Source: Elusimicrobiota bacterium (GTDB lineage Bacteria > Elusimicrobiota > Elusimicrobia > UBA1565 > UBA9628). From it: a stretch of 64,000 nt of DNA. The stretch is from NCBI GenBank assembly GCA_028868375.1, contig JAGWUP010000010.1:51300-115299 (forward strand), written 5' to 3'. This document shows positions 8,271-16,333 of this stretch, in pieces; within the stretch, counting starts at the first letter, position 1, and every line of letters begins with the position of its first letter. The notes under the pieces were generated by a model, which worked only from the letters and a program-made list of their open reading frames with translations, did not search any database and was not told where the DNA came from. Made by a program: the position numbers and the translations under genes.

Positions 8271-8783
8271 TTACTGGTCGACGCTGGTGAACGTGATCGT
8301 GAAGTCGAAGTTCGTCGCCGCGGAGACCGGCGTGCCGGCGGCCGTCGCGCGCGCCCGATAGGTCACCACTTGGTTGCTCAGGGCCCCCGCCGCGATTCCG
8401 GTGACGGCGTCCTGCGCCGCCGCCGCGCCGTTGTCGTCGTAGACCGTCACGAACGAACCGGCGGCTCCGACCTGGACCTCGAGCTGGATGTCGTTGCCGG
8501 CGGCCGCCGGAGCGGTCGTCGCCTCGGCCGTGATCTTCTTGTTGACGTTCTTGTTATGGACGAACGACAGGCGCGCCGTCGAATCGGTGGCGGGACCAAG
8601 GACGTCGCCGGCCGTGGGATCGGCGGAGTTGTTGTCGAGAGTGATCGTCCCGCCGTTGGTGACGACCAGCTTGTCGACCGCTCCGATGGTCACCGTCACG
8701 TTGGACGTGGCGGTGGCCGCCAGCACGGGAAACGCCGAAACGAGCAACGCCGCGACAAGACTCAAAGCCAGCACTTTTTTCAT
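8271..8783 (-). CDS. Secreted fibre subunit (paralogue 1), first gene of the operon
   Basis: 170 residues with a lysine-led signal peptide (MKKVLALSL, cut near VLAATATS). The body has ITLDNNSADPTAGDVLGP, DSTARLSFVHNKNVNKKITA, IAAGALSNQVVTYRARATA and NFDFTITFTSVDQ. As first gene, with the strongest ribosome-binding site (AGGAG eight bases before ATG), it is likely the most expressed and so the major subunit. It is divergent from the response regulator gene; the 137-base gap between them carries the TGTAAC repeats. Confidence 0.78.
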   Translation of the reverse strand: MKKVLALSLVAALLVSAFPVLAATATSNVTVTIGAVDKLVVTNGGTITLDNNSADPTAGDVLGPATDSTARLSFVHNKNVNKKITAEATTAPAAAGNDIQLEVQVGAAGSFVTVYDDNGAAAAQDAVTGIAAGALSNQVVTYRARATAAGTPVSAATNFDFTITFTSVDQ

Positions 8784-8896
8784 GGTCTACTCCTAGCCGG
8801 GATATTTTAGCTCCGACGACAAGGGTTTGGCGATAGACGCCATGTCATTTTTCGCCCGGGTTTGAAGCATGATTTTTCGCTCGGTAAAATGCTATA

Positions 8897-8913
8897 TGTA
8901 ACGAGCCTGTAAC
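8897..8913 (+). promoter_or_regulatory. Two 11-base-phased TGTAAC repeats in the divergent fibre-operon/response-regulator region
   Basis: TGTAAC occurs at 8897-8902 and 8908-8913, 11 bases apart, just after a TAAAAT box (8885-8890) and 8 bases before the response regulator ATG. Sequence and phase match the array at 2739-2766. The simplest reading is autoregulation by the OmpR-family protein encoded immediately downstream, and possibly control of the divergent fibre operon. Confidence 0.6.
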
Positions 8914-8920
8914 GGACGCG

Positions 8921-9625
8921 ATGAAACCGGACGCGCGCAAAGGCCGCCTGCTCGTCATCGAGGACGATCCCGACATCTCCGGGATGGTCGAAGTGCTGCT
9001 GCGCAGCGACGGCTACGAGGTGCTGAGCTGCGGCGACGCCGAGGCCGGGCTCAAGCTGGCGCGCCGACGGCAGCCGGACCTTTTCTTGGTCGACGTGGCG
9101 CTGCCCGGCATGGACGGCTTCGAGCTGGTCAGCCTGCTGCGCCGCGAGACGCGCGCGCCGATCATCTTCATGACCGCTCGGACAAGCGAGACGGACCGCG
9201 TCGTCGGCTTCAAGCTCGGCGCCGACGACTACGTGACCAAGCCCTTCTTCCCGGCGGAGCTCTCCGCGCGGGTGCAGGCCGTGCTCAACCGCTGCCGGCC
9301 GGAGCGCTCGCTCTCCTGGAGGGGCCCGCGCTCCTTCGGCTTGCTGACGATAGACTTGGAGCGCCACGACGTCCGCGTCAACGGCAAGCTCGTCGTGCTG
9401 GCCCCCCGCGAGTACGAATTGCTCCGCGCCTTGGTCGAGGCCGAGGGCAGGGTCGTCTCGCGCCAGGCCCTGCTGGAGAAGGTCTGGGGCATGGAGCGCG
9501 ACATAGAGCTGACGACCAGGACCGTCGACCAGCACGTCGCGCGGCTGCGCCACAAGCTCCGCGGCGAGCACGGCCGCGTGCTGACCGAGCGCGGCTTGGG
9601 CTACCGCCTGAGGCTGGACCGATGA
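8921..9625 (+). CDS. OmpR/PhoB-family response regulator
   Basis: 234 residues. The receiver domain (about 8-125) has the acidic pair D15/D16, the phosphoacceptor D58 in FLVDVALPGMDGF, T85 in FMTART and K107 in DDYVTKPF, so it should be phosphorylated normally. The C-terminal winged helix (about 137-234) has LAPREYELLRALVEAEGRVVS and the recognition region TRTVDQHVARLRHKL. No kinase is adjacent; the nearest is at 17769-18710. Its stop overlaps the next start (ATGA), tying it to the downstream catabolic genes, and TGTAAC repeats precede it. Likely targets are its own operon and the fibre genes. Confidence 0.92.
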   Translation: MKPDARKGRLLVIEDDPDISGMVEVLLRSDGYEVLSCGDAEAGLKLARRRQPDLFLVDVALPGMDGFELVSLLRRETRAPIIFMTARTSETDRVVGFKLGADDYVTKPFFPAELSARVQAVLNRCRPERSLSWRGPRSFGLLTIDLERHDVRVNGKLVVLAPREYELLRALVEAEGRVVSRQALLEKVWGMERDIELTTRTVDQHVARLRHKLRGEHGRVLTERGLGYRLRLDR

Positions 9626-10689
9626 GGCGCTCGGCCTGGGCGCTGCCGGCGATCGCCGCGGCGGTCGTGTCAGCGGCAAATGCCGCGGGGGCCGCGGCCG
9701 CCGACAGGCCGGCCCCGCCGATCTCGGGCCGCTGCGCCGCGGCCCGAATCCAAGCCTGGGGCGGCGCCTACTTCCGCAAGATCATCAGCCTGCCCGACGC
9801 CGACAGCCGCGGCCTGTCGGCCCAAGGGAGGCTGCCGCGCTTCTACTACGACCTGCTGCGCTACTACTCGCCCAAGGACCCGGCCCTGGAGTGGCAGATC
9901 GGCCCGCTGGACCGCGCCAGCGTCTACGTCGGAGGCAACGGCGGCGGCAAGGAGCTGGACGCGGGGCTGACCTGGAACCGCGTCTACGACGCCTCGGGGC
10001 GGCCCGCCTTCACCGACGGCCTGGCGGGCGACGACGGAGGACGCCCAGCCCGCCGCTTATTCAAAACCGTCTTAGACGGCCAACCCGCCGTCGTCGACGG
10101 CAACGGGAAGGTCGTCGCGCGCGGGGCCGCGGCCGTCGCGCGCCGCATGATGCTGGTGCAGCCCGACTACGCCTTCCGTCCCTTTTGGCGCACGACCAAC
10201 TCCGGCGGCAACCAATGGAACGTCCCGGCGCCGGGCGCCGCGGACAACGTCTACTTCTACCCGGCGCACGACTTCTCGATCCGGCTGGAGCTGATCGCGC
10301 CGGAGACCTTCCGGATGGTGATCGCCTCCGGCAAGACGCGCTTCTCCAAGACCTTCCACCAGGACGGCTTCCGCGTGGGCGAAGGCGCTCCCCTCCACAC
10401 CTTCAAGCGCGTCGACTCCATCGACCAGTACATGCTCGACTCCAAAGGCCGCCACGGCAACGAGAACGCGGACGTGATCGCCACCGACGCGAAGGCGCTC
10501 GGGCTGCGCTGGAAGCGCGTCGTCGTGCTTAAGCCCTCCGGCGAGCTTCCGCTGGCCGGCCCGGACTGCGTCGAGGTCCGCGGCCACGACACCGATCCCT
10601 CCTACGCGCGCATCTTCCGCGTCTCCGGCTTGACCCCGGAGGGCGGCGAGCGCATCGACATACTCGCCTCGGGGCTCAAGCGGCCGTGA
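9622..10689 (+). CDS. Secreted protein of unknown function coupled to the response regulator
   Basis: A 355-residue exported protein (signal peptide ending near NAAGAAAADRP). I do not recognise the family. It is rich in aromatic and charged residues typical of a folded soluble domain (FYYDLLRYYSPKDPALEW, RMMLVQPDYAFRPFWRTT, FKRVDSIDQYMLDSKG) and has two cysteines in the mature form, possibly a disulfide. It overlaps the response regulator stop (ATGA) and the next start (GTGA), so it is made with both. A periplasmic ligand-handling or surface role is possible but unsupported. Confidence 0.75.
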   Translation: MRRSAWALPAIAAAVVSAANAAGAAAADRPAPPISGRCAAARIQAWGGAYFRKIISLPDADSRGLSAQGRLPRFYYDLLRYYSPKDPALEWQIGPLDRASVYVGGNGGGKELDAGLTWNRVYDASGRPAFTDGLAGDDGGRPARRLFKTVLDGQPAVVDGNGKVVARGAAAVARRMMLVQPDYAFRPFWRTTNSGGNQWNVPAPGAADNVYFYPAHDFSIRLELIAPETFRMVIASGKTRFSKTFHQDGFRVGEGAPLHTFKRVDSIDQYMLDSKGRHGNENADVIATDAKALGLRWKRVVVLKPSGELPLAGPDCVEVRGHDTDPSYARIFRVSGLTPEGGERIDILASGLKRP

Positions 10690-12125
10690 CCGGCGTGCTG
10701 CTGCTGGTCCTCTTCTGCGCGCTGGCGGGCCTGATGTACTCCGGCCGCGCCTCGACTCTGCTGGCCCTGCCCGGCCTGGCGCTGGCGATCACCTTCGTCG
10801 CCGCCGCGCCGGCGTTCTTTGCGGCGGCTCCGGGCCCCCTGTGGCACCGCCTGCTCTCGGCCTGCTCGCAGTCGCTGCACCTGGGTTTCGCCGTCGTCGC
10901 GGCCAAGGGCGTGCCGCGGCTTCAGACGGCCATCTTCACGGTGCTGCTGGGCGGCGTCTTCGGCCAGCAGCTCAAGCTGACCGGGGTCGCCGAGTCCTTG
11001 GTCCGCCAGGTGGCCGAGCTGGGCGGAGACAACCCCTTCCTGCTGACGCTGCTGCTGACCCTCTGCGTCAGCGTGCTGATGACGACCTTGACCGGGCTGG
11101 GCTCGGTGATCCTCCTGGCCAACGTCTACCTGCCGGTGCTGTTGTCCTTGTCGCTGCCGCCGCTCTTGGCGGCCTCGCTGTTCTTGGTCGGCACCTCCTT
11201 GGGCGGCATCTTCAACCTCGTCAACTGGTCGCTCTACATCGACGTGCTGCGCATCCCCCTGCCGACACTGTGGCGCTACGCCATCCCCTTCGGCGGGCTC
11301 TACGTGGCGGCCCTGCTGGTCTTCATGGCCGTGGAGTTCAAGCGCGCGCGGCTGCCGGTCGGCGCGGGCTCGCTCTTGCGCGCCGTGGGCCTGGTCGCGG
11401 CGCTGGCTGCGGGGGCGGCGCTCTTGCGCTGGGGTCTGGCGGTCCACCCGGGGCTGTGGCCCTGGCTGCGGCGCGCCTTCATCGCGCTGGTCGTCCTACT
11501 GCTGGCGGCCCCTCGTCGCCTCTCTTCCGGCTTGCTGGCCCCGCTCTTGCCGATCGGCCTGGTGCTGGTGCTGGGCTGGCCGATCAACGCGGCCTTCCTG
11601 TTCGCGCTGATCTATCTGTGGTGGACCGCCCCCGTCCTGGCCGGAGGAAAAAGCGCGGCCAAGATCCTCGCCCAATCCACCGTCGAGGGGCTGCAGAGCG
11701 TCAGCCCGGCGGTCGGCCTGATGATGGGCATCGGCATGCTCCTGGTGGCCGTCTCCCAGCCGGTGGCCTCCGCCGCGATCGAGCCCCTGCTGCGCTGGGC
11801 CCTGCCCCGCAGCGGCGTCGGCTACGTGCTGTTCTTCTCGCTGTTGGCGCCCCTGGCCCTCTACCGCGGCCCGCTCAACCTGTGGGGCCTGGGCAGCGGC
11901 CTGATGAGCCTGATCCAGAAGACCGGGATGCTGGCCGACACCCGGGTCTTCGCGGCCTTCATGTCGACCGGCCAGATCCAGGGCGTCTGCGATCCGACCA
12001 ACACCCAGAACGTCTGGCTGGCCAACCAGGTCAAGGTCGACACGCAGCAGATACTCAAGATGACTCTGCCTTACATGTGGGCGGTGACCGTCGCCGGGCT
12101 GCTGCTGGGTCTGTATGTCCGCTGA
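10686..12125 (+). CDS. Membrane permease of the ion-transporter (gluconate/citrate/C4-dicarboxylate) type
   Basis: 479 residues, starting at a GTG that overlaps the previous stop. About 11-12 hydrophobic helices form two similar halves. Each half has a re-entrant glycine/asparagine-rich segment (VGTSLGGIFNLVNWS in the first, GQIQGVCDPTNTQNVWL in the second), the pattern of GntP/CitM/Dcu-type secondary carriers of organic acids. The second segment is well placed to bind a carboxylate and cation. It is the only transporter in this coupled operon, so it probably brings in the compound processed by the enzymes that follow. The substrate is not identifiable. Confidence 0.75.
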   Translation: MTGVLLLVLFCALAGLMYSGRASTLLALPGLALAITFVAAAPAFFAAAPGPLWHRLLSACSQSLHLGFAVVAAKGVPRLQTAIFTVLLGGVFGQQLKLTGVAESLVRQVAELGGDNPFLLTLLLTLCVSVLMTTLTGLGSVILLANVYLPVLLSLSLPPLLAASLFLVGTSLGGIFNLVNWSLYIDVLRIPLPTLWRYAIPFGGLYVAALLVFMAVEFKRARLPVGAGSLLRAVGLVAALAAGAALLRWGLAVHPGLWPWLRRAFIALVVLLLAAPRRLSSGLLAPLLPIGLVLVLGWPINAAFLFALIYLWWTAPVLAGGKSAAKILAQSTVEGLQSVSPAVGLMMGIGMLLVAVSQPVASAAIEPLLRWALPRSGVGYVLFFSLLAPLALYRGPLNLWGLGSGLMSLIQKTGMLADTRVFAAFMSTGQIQGVCDPTNTQNVWLANQVKVDTQQILKMTLPYMWAVTVAGLLLGLYVR

Positions 12126-14262
12126 GCGCGTCCGCATCGGCATCGACGTCGGCGGCACCTTCACGCACGCCGCCGCGGTGGCCGCGCGCGGGGGCGCGCT
12201 GCTCGGCTGCGCCAAGGTGCCGACGACCCACGACGACCAGGACGGGGTGGCGCGAGGCGTGGCCCTTGCGCTGGAGGAGCTGCTGCGCGTCGCCGGCCTC
12301 TCGCCGGCCGAGGTCTCCCGCGTCTCCTACTCGACCACCCAGGCGACCAACGCCCTGCTCGAGGGAGACGTCGCCGTCGTAGGAATCTTGTCGGCCGGCC
12401 GCGGCTGGCAGGGCGCGCGCGCGCGCGGCCAGGCGGACATCGGCAGAGTCGAGCTGGCCCCGGGAGTGCCGCTGCGCTGCCGCCACGAGCACCTGACGCT
12501 CGAGGAGGGACGGCTTGACGAGGGCGCGGCGCGTTCGGCGCTCAAGCGGCTGCGCGAGGGCGGCGCCGAGGCCGTCGTCGCGGCCGCCGCCTTCTCGGTC
12601 GACGATCCCTCCCTGGAGCGGCGCCTGGCCGAGCTGGCCGTCGAGGAGGGCCTGCCGGCCACGCCGACGCACGAGATCTCCCGGCTCTACGGCTTGCGCG
12701 CGCGCGTGCGCACCGCCGCGATCAACGCGGCGATCCTGCCCAAGATGCTGCGCTCGGCCCGCCAGACCGAGACGGCCGTGCGCGCCCTGGGCGTGTCCGC
12801 CCCCCTGGTCGTGATGCGCTCCGACGGCGGGGCGATGAGCATCGACGAGATGAAGAAGCGGCCGATCCTGACGGTCCTCTCCGGCCCGGCCGCCGGCGTG
12901 GCGGCCGCGCTGATGGCCGCGCGGCTGTCCGACGGCCTCTTCGTGGAGGTCGGCGGCACCTCCACCGACGTCTCCTGCATCCGGGACGGGCGGCCCTCCA
13001 TCCGAGCCGCGCAGGTCGGCGCCCACCGCCTCTACCTGAACACCCTCGACGTGCGCACGGTCGGCGTGGCGGGAGGCTCGATGCTTCGCTTAGACGGCGG
13101 CTGCCTGGAGGTCGGCCCCCGCAGCGCCCACATCGCTGGGCTGCCCTACAGCGCGTTTTCCCCGGAGGCCGCGCGGGGCCTTCGCGCCACGCTGATCGCG
13201 CCGCGGCCGGGCGATCCGGCGGCCTACGCGGTCGTCGACGCGGACGACGGCCCGCGCTGCGCGCCGACTCCGACCTGCGCGGCCAACCTGCTGGGGCTCT
13301 TGCCGCAGGGCGATCCGGCGCGCGGAAACATCGAGGGCCCGCGCGCGGCCTTTGCGGCGCTGGGCCGCCGATTGAGCCTGCCGCCCGAGGAGGTCGCGCG
13401 GCGCGTCTTGGAGGCCGGGGTGGCCCCCATCCTGCGCGCGGCCCGCGCCTTGATCGAGGACAACGCGCTCGATCGCGAGCGCCTGCGCGTGCTGGGCGGC
13501 GGCGGCGCGGCCGGCGTCTGGGCCCCGCAGGTGGCCGCCAAGCTCGGCGTGCCCTGTTCGGTCGCGGAGAATTCCGCGGTGATCTCCGCCATCGGCGCGG
13601 CGATGGCGCTGCTGCAGGAATGCGTCGAGCGCACCTTGCTCGATCCCAAGCCCTCGGACGTCGCGGAGGTCCGCCGGCAGGCCGAGCAGGCGGTGCTGCG
13701 CGCCGGCGCCGTCGCCGAGAGCGTCGAGGTCCGCGTCGAGATCGACGCCGCGCGCGGCATCCTGCGCGCCACCGCCACCGGAGCCCACGAGCTGACCATC
13801 GAGGAAGACTCCCTGGAGGAGCCGGCCCTGCGGGCCAAGGCCAGCGGGCTGATGGGAGTCGAGCAGGAGCAGGCTCGCTTGGCCGCCAAGACCCGCCGCT
13901 TCTTCGTCTACACCGCCGAGCGCGAGCGCAAGGCATTTTGGGGCCTGCTCAAGCGCCGCTGCCGGCCCTGGCGCGTGCTCGACCACCGCGGCGACGTGCG
14001 GCTGGGCGCCTCGCACGGAACGCTGATTTCCACCCGCGCCGCCTCGCTCATGTCGGAATTGTCCGCCGCCCTGGAGCGCCACGCCGGCTACAGCGACGCC
14101 GGCCGCGCGTTTCCCCCGACCTTTCTCGTCACCGACGACAGGACGGTCGACCTCTCCGGGCTGGCCAGCGAGGCGCACGTCGCCTCCGTCTGCCAGACAG
14201 AGTTGGGCCGCCTCGCGGCCGAGGACCCGGTCGTGCTGGCCCTGTCCCTGCCGATTCCATGA
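12115..14262 (+). CDS. Hydantoinase/oxoprolinase family protein (HyuA-like)
   Basis: 715 residues. The N terminus has the ATP-binding start IGIDVGGTFTHAAAV, with His where the family usually has Asp, then SYSTTQATNALLEGD. The central hydantoinase A fold shows RTAAINAAILPKM, RSDGGAMSIDEM, SGPAAGVAAALMAAR and VEVGGTSTDVS. A further 200 residues at the C terminus are less familiar. Known relatives are ATP-dependent N-methylhydantoinase, 5-oxoprolinase and acetone carboxylase subunits, which phosphorylate a carbonyl or amide before ring opening or carboxylation. No HyuB partner follows, so the reaction may differ. It overlaps its neighbours on both sides. Confidence 0.85.
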   Translation: MSAERVRIGIDVGGTFTHAAAVAARGGALLGCAKVPTTHDDQDGVARGVALALEELLRVAGLSPAEVSRVSYSTTQATNALLEGDVAVVGILSAGRGWQGARARGQADIGRVELAPGVPLRCRHEHLTLEEGRLDEGAARSALKRLREGGAEAVVAAAAFSVDDPSLERRLAELAVEEGLPATPTHEISRLYGLRARVRTAAINAAILPKMLRSARQTETAVRALGVSAPLVVMRSDGGAMSIDEMKKRPILTVLSGPAAGVAAALMAARLSDGLFVEVGGTSTDVSCIRDGRPSIRAAQVGAHRLYLNTLDVRTVGVAGGSMLRLDGGCLEVGPRSAHIAGLPYSAFSPEAARGLRATLIAPRPGDPAAYAVVDADDGPRCAPTPTCAANLLGLLPQGDPARGNIEGPRAAFAALGRRLSLPPEEVARRVLEAGVAPILRAARALIEDNALDRERLRVLGGGGAAGVWAPQVAAKLGVPCSVAENSAVISAIGAAMALLQECVERTLLDPKPSDVAEVRRQAEQAVLRAGAVAESVEVRVEIDAARGILRATATGAHELTIEEDSLEEPALRAKASGLMGVEQEQARLAAKTRRFFVYTAERERKAFWGLLKRRCRPWRVLDHRGDVRLGASHGTLISTRAASLMSELSAALERHAGYSDAGRAFPPTFLVTDDRTVDLSGLASEAHVASVCQTELGRLAAEDPVVLALSLPIP

Positions 14263-14951
14263 AAACCTTCAAGCAACTGCTCTCCCGCAAATCGTTCGTC
14301 GTCGTCGCAAGCCTGCCGGCCAACGACCCCGCGCTGGCCGCAGCCGCCTTCAAGGCCGGCGCCGACGCCGTCAAGCTGCACCTCAACGTCGAGCACCGCG
14401 CCAGCGGCCGGCGCTTCGGCGCCTGGCGGCAAGAGAAATCGGCGATCCTTAAGATCCTGCGCGATCGCCGCGGCCCGGTGGGGCTGATGCCCGGCGCCGC
14501 GGTCACGGCCTCTCCCGAGGAGCTAAAGGAAGCCCTCGCGGCCGGCGTCAGCTTCCTCGACGCCTACGATTACGACTGGCCCGCCTGGATGCTGTCGCTG
14601 CCGGCCTGCCTGATGATCGCCGCCCCGCACGGCTTCTGCCTGGGGCGCGTCGCCGAGTACGCGGCGCTGGGGATGGGCTGCCTGGAGGCCTCCATCATCG
14701 CCCCCGAGGACTACGGCAAGCCCCTGTCCGCGCGCGACCTCTCGCAGTACCGCCAATTGGTCCGCGCCGCGCGCCGCCCCGTGCTGGTGCCAAGCCAGAA
14801 GGCCCTGCGGCCTTCAGACCTGGCCCTCTTGCGCCGGGCGGGAGCGCGCGGGGTGCTGCTGGGCGCGGTCTGCCTGGGCACCGGCGTCGCCTCATGGAAG
14901 CGCGGGCTGCCGGCCTTCGTCGCCGCCGCCCGCCGCCTAGCGGAGCGATGA
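14259..14951 (+). CDS. TIM-barrel protein of unknown activity
   Basis: 230 residues from the ATG at 14259, which overlaps the previous stop (ATGA). It reads as a complete beta/alpha barrel: FVVVASLPAND, GADAVKLHLNVEH, GPVGLMPGAAV, GVSFLDAYDYDWP, CLMIAAPHGF, CLEASIIAPEDYG, RPVLVPSQKALRPSDL and GARGVLLGAVCLG, each a strand end of the barrel. The LLGAVCLGTG end resembles a phosphate-binding loop as in NanE/HisA-type epimerases, but no catalytic set is certain. A sugar-phosphate or amino-sugar epimerase or aldolase role inside the operon is a guess. Confidence 0.75.
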   Translation: MKTFKQLLSRKSFVVVASLPANDPALAAAAFKAGADAVKLHLNVEHRASGRRFGAWRQEKSAILKILRDRRGPVGLMPGAAVTASPEELKEALAAGVSFLDAYDYDWPAWMLSLPACLMIAAPHGFCLGRVAEYAALGMGCLEASIIAPEDYGKPLSARDLSQYRQLVRAARRPVLVPSQKALRPSDLALLRRAGARGVLLGAVCLGTGVASWKRGLPAFVAAARRLAER

Positions 14952-16333
14952 CCCCTCGGCCGACCCTGGGCTTGGTCCCCTTGGACGAGCGCCCGGTCTG
15001 CCTGGAGCAGCCGCGCCTGCTGGCCCAGGACGCCGGCTACAGGGTGCTGACACCCCCCGCGCGCCTGCTGGGCCGCTTCCAAGTTCCCGGCGACGGCGAA
15101 GCGGTCGCCCGCTGGCTGGCCGCCAACTTCGCCAAGGCCGACGCTTGGGCGGTCTCCCTGGACATGCTGGCTTACGGCGGGCTGGTCGCCTCGCGCCGGC
15201 TGGGAAAGCCGGCGCCGGCCTGCCTGCGGCCGCTGCGCGCCCTCTCCCTGGCCCGCCGCCTGAGGCCGGAGGCCCCGGTCTGCGGCTTCCAGGCCATTCG
15301 GCGCCGCTCGGTGACGGTCTCAAGCCGCGGCGACCTGGCCCTGTGGCGGCGGCTGCACGAGGACGACGCCGGGCTTTCGGCGCATCGCCGGCGCAACCAC
15401 TTGGTCAACCTCGCCGCGGTCGGCCTCTTGGCCGACGGCGCGCTGGACTGGCTGCTGCTCATGCAGGAGGACGCCACCGCCAGGGGCGCGCACAAGGACG
15501 AGCAGACTGCGCTAAAACGGCGCGCGAGGGAGCTGGGTGCAGCGGACAGGCTGTTTCTCGGCGCCGGCACCGACGAGGCGGCCGCGGTGGCGCTGGCGCG
15601 GCTGGACTGCGCGCTCAAGCGCCGCCGGCCCAGGGTCAAGGCGGTCTACTCCTCGGCGGCCGGCTCGCGCCGGATCGCCCCCTACGAGGACAGGCCGCTT
15701 TGCCGCACGCTGGCCGGCCAGGTCGCCGCGGCCGGGGCCTCGCTTTGCCGCCGGAACGCAGACCTCGAGCTGTGGGCCTGGTGTCCAGACCGCGCGCCGG
15801 CCGACCACGCGCTGGGCCGAAGCGGCCGACGCAGCTCCCCGGCGCAGGCCGAGCGCTTCTGCCGCGCCATCGCCGCGGCGCTCAAGCGCGGAGCGGCGGT
15901 GGCGGTGGCCGACGTGGCCGACGCCAACGGCGCCGATCCGGAATTTTCCCAAGCGCTGGCGCGCCGGGCGCCCCTGCGGCGGCTCTCCGGCTACGCGGCC
16001 TGGAACACCGCCGGCAACGCCTTGGGCTGGGCGCTGGCGCAGGGCCTGCTGGGCGCGGGCTCCCCGCGCGGCCTGGCGCTGCGGCTGTGCGACGACTGGG
16101 GCTACCAGTCCGTCTGCCGCGCCAAGCTCTCGGCCTTGGCCGAGAAGCTCGGCGCCGACCCCTGGTCCTTCGATGAGCCCGCCCGCCGGGCCTTGGAGCG
16201 CGCGTTGCGCGCGGAGCTCGGCGGCTGGACGCGCCGGACTCTCGGGCGCCATTTCACGGCCGCGGAGCTGCCGCGGCGATTTTCGCTGCCCTGGTCGCGG
16301 CTCTTCGAGGCGAGGATATCATGGACTTCGTGA
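14948..16333 (+). CDS. DUF4127 family protein
   Basis: 461 residues from the ATG at 14948, overlapping the preceding stop (ATGA). It opens with the DUF4127 hallmark LGLVPLDERPVCLEQPRLLA and continues with ADAWAVSLDMLAYGGLVASR, QEDATARGAHKDEQ, RLFLGAGTDEAAAVALARL, a DVADANGADPEF segment and YAAWNTAGNALGWALA. The repeated buried Asp, His and Asn residues look like an enzyme active site. The family has no known reaction. Here it sits with a permease, a hydantoinase-like ATPase and an FAD oxidoreductase, which points to breakdown of a small cyclic or amino compound. It overlaps the next gene by 13 bases. Confidence 0.88.
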   Translation: MTPRPTLGLVPLDERPVCLEQPRLLAQDAGYRVLTPPARLLGRFQVPGDGEAVARWLAANFAKADAWAVSLDMLAYGGLVASRRLGKPAPACLRPLRALSLARRLRPEAPVCGFQAIRRRSVTVSSRGDLALWRRLHEDDAGLSAHRRRNHLVNLAAVGLLADGALDWLLLMQEDATARGAHKDEQTALKRRARELGAADRLFLGAGTDEAAAVALARLDCALKRRRPRVKAVYSSAAGSRRIAPYEDRPLCRTLAGQVAAAGASLCRRNADLELWAWCPDRAPADHALGRSGRRSSPAQAERFCRAIAAALKRGAAVAVADVADANGADPEFSQALARRAPLRRLSGYAAWNTAGNALGWALAQGLLGAGSPRGLALRLCDDWGYQSVCRAKLSALAEKLGADPWSFDEPARRALERALRAELGGWTRRTLGRHFTAAELPRRFSLPWSRLFEARISWTS

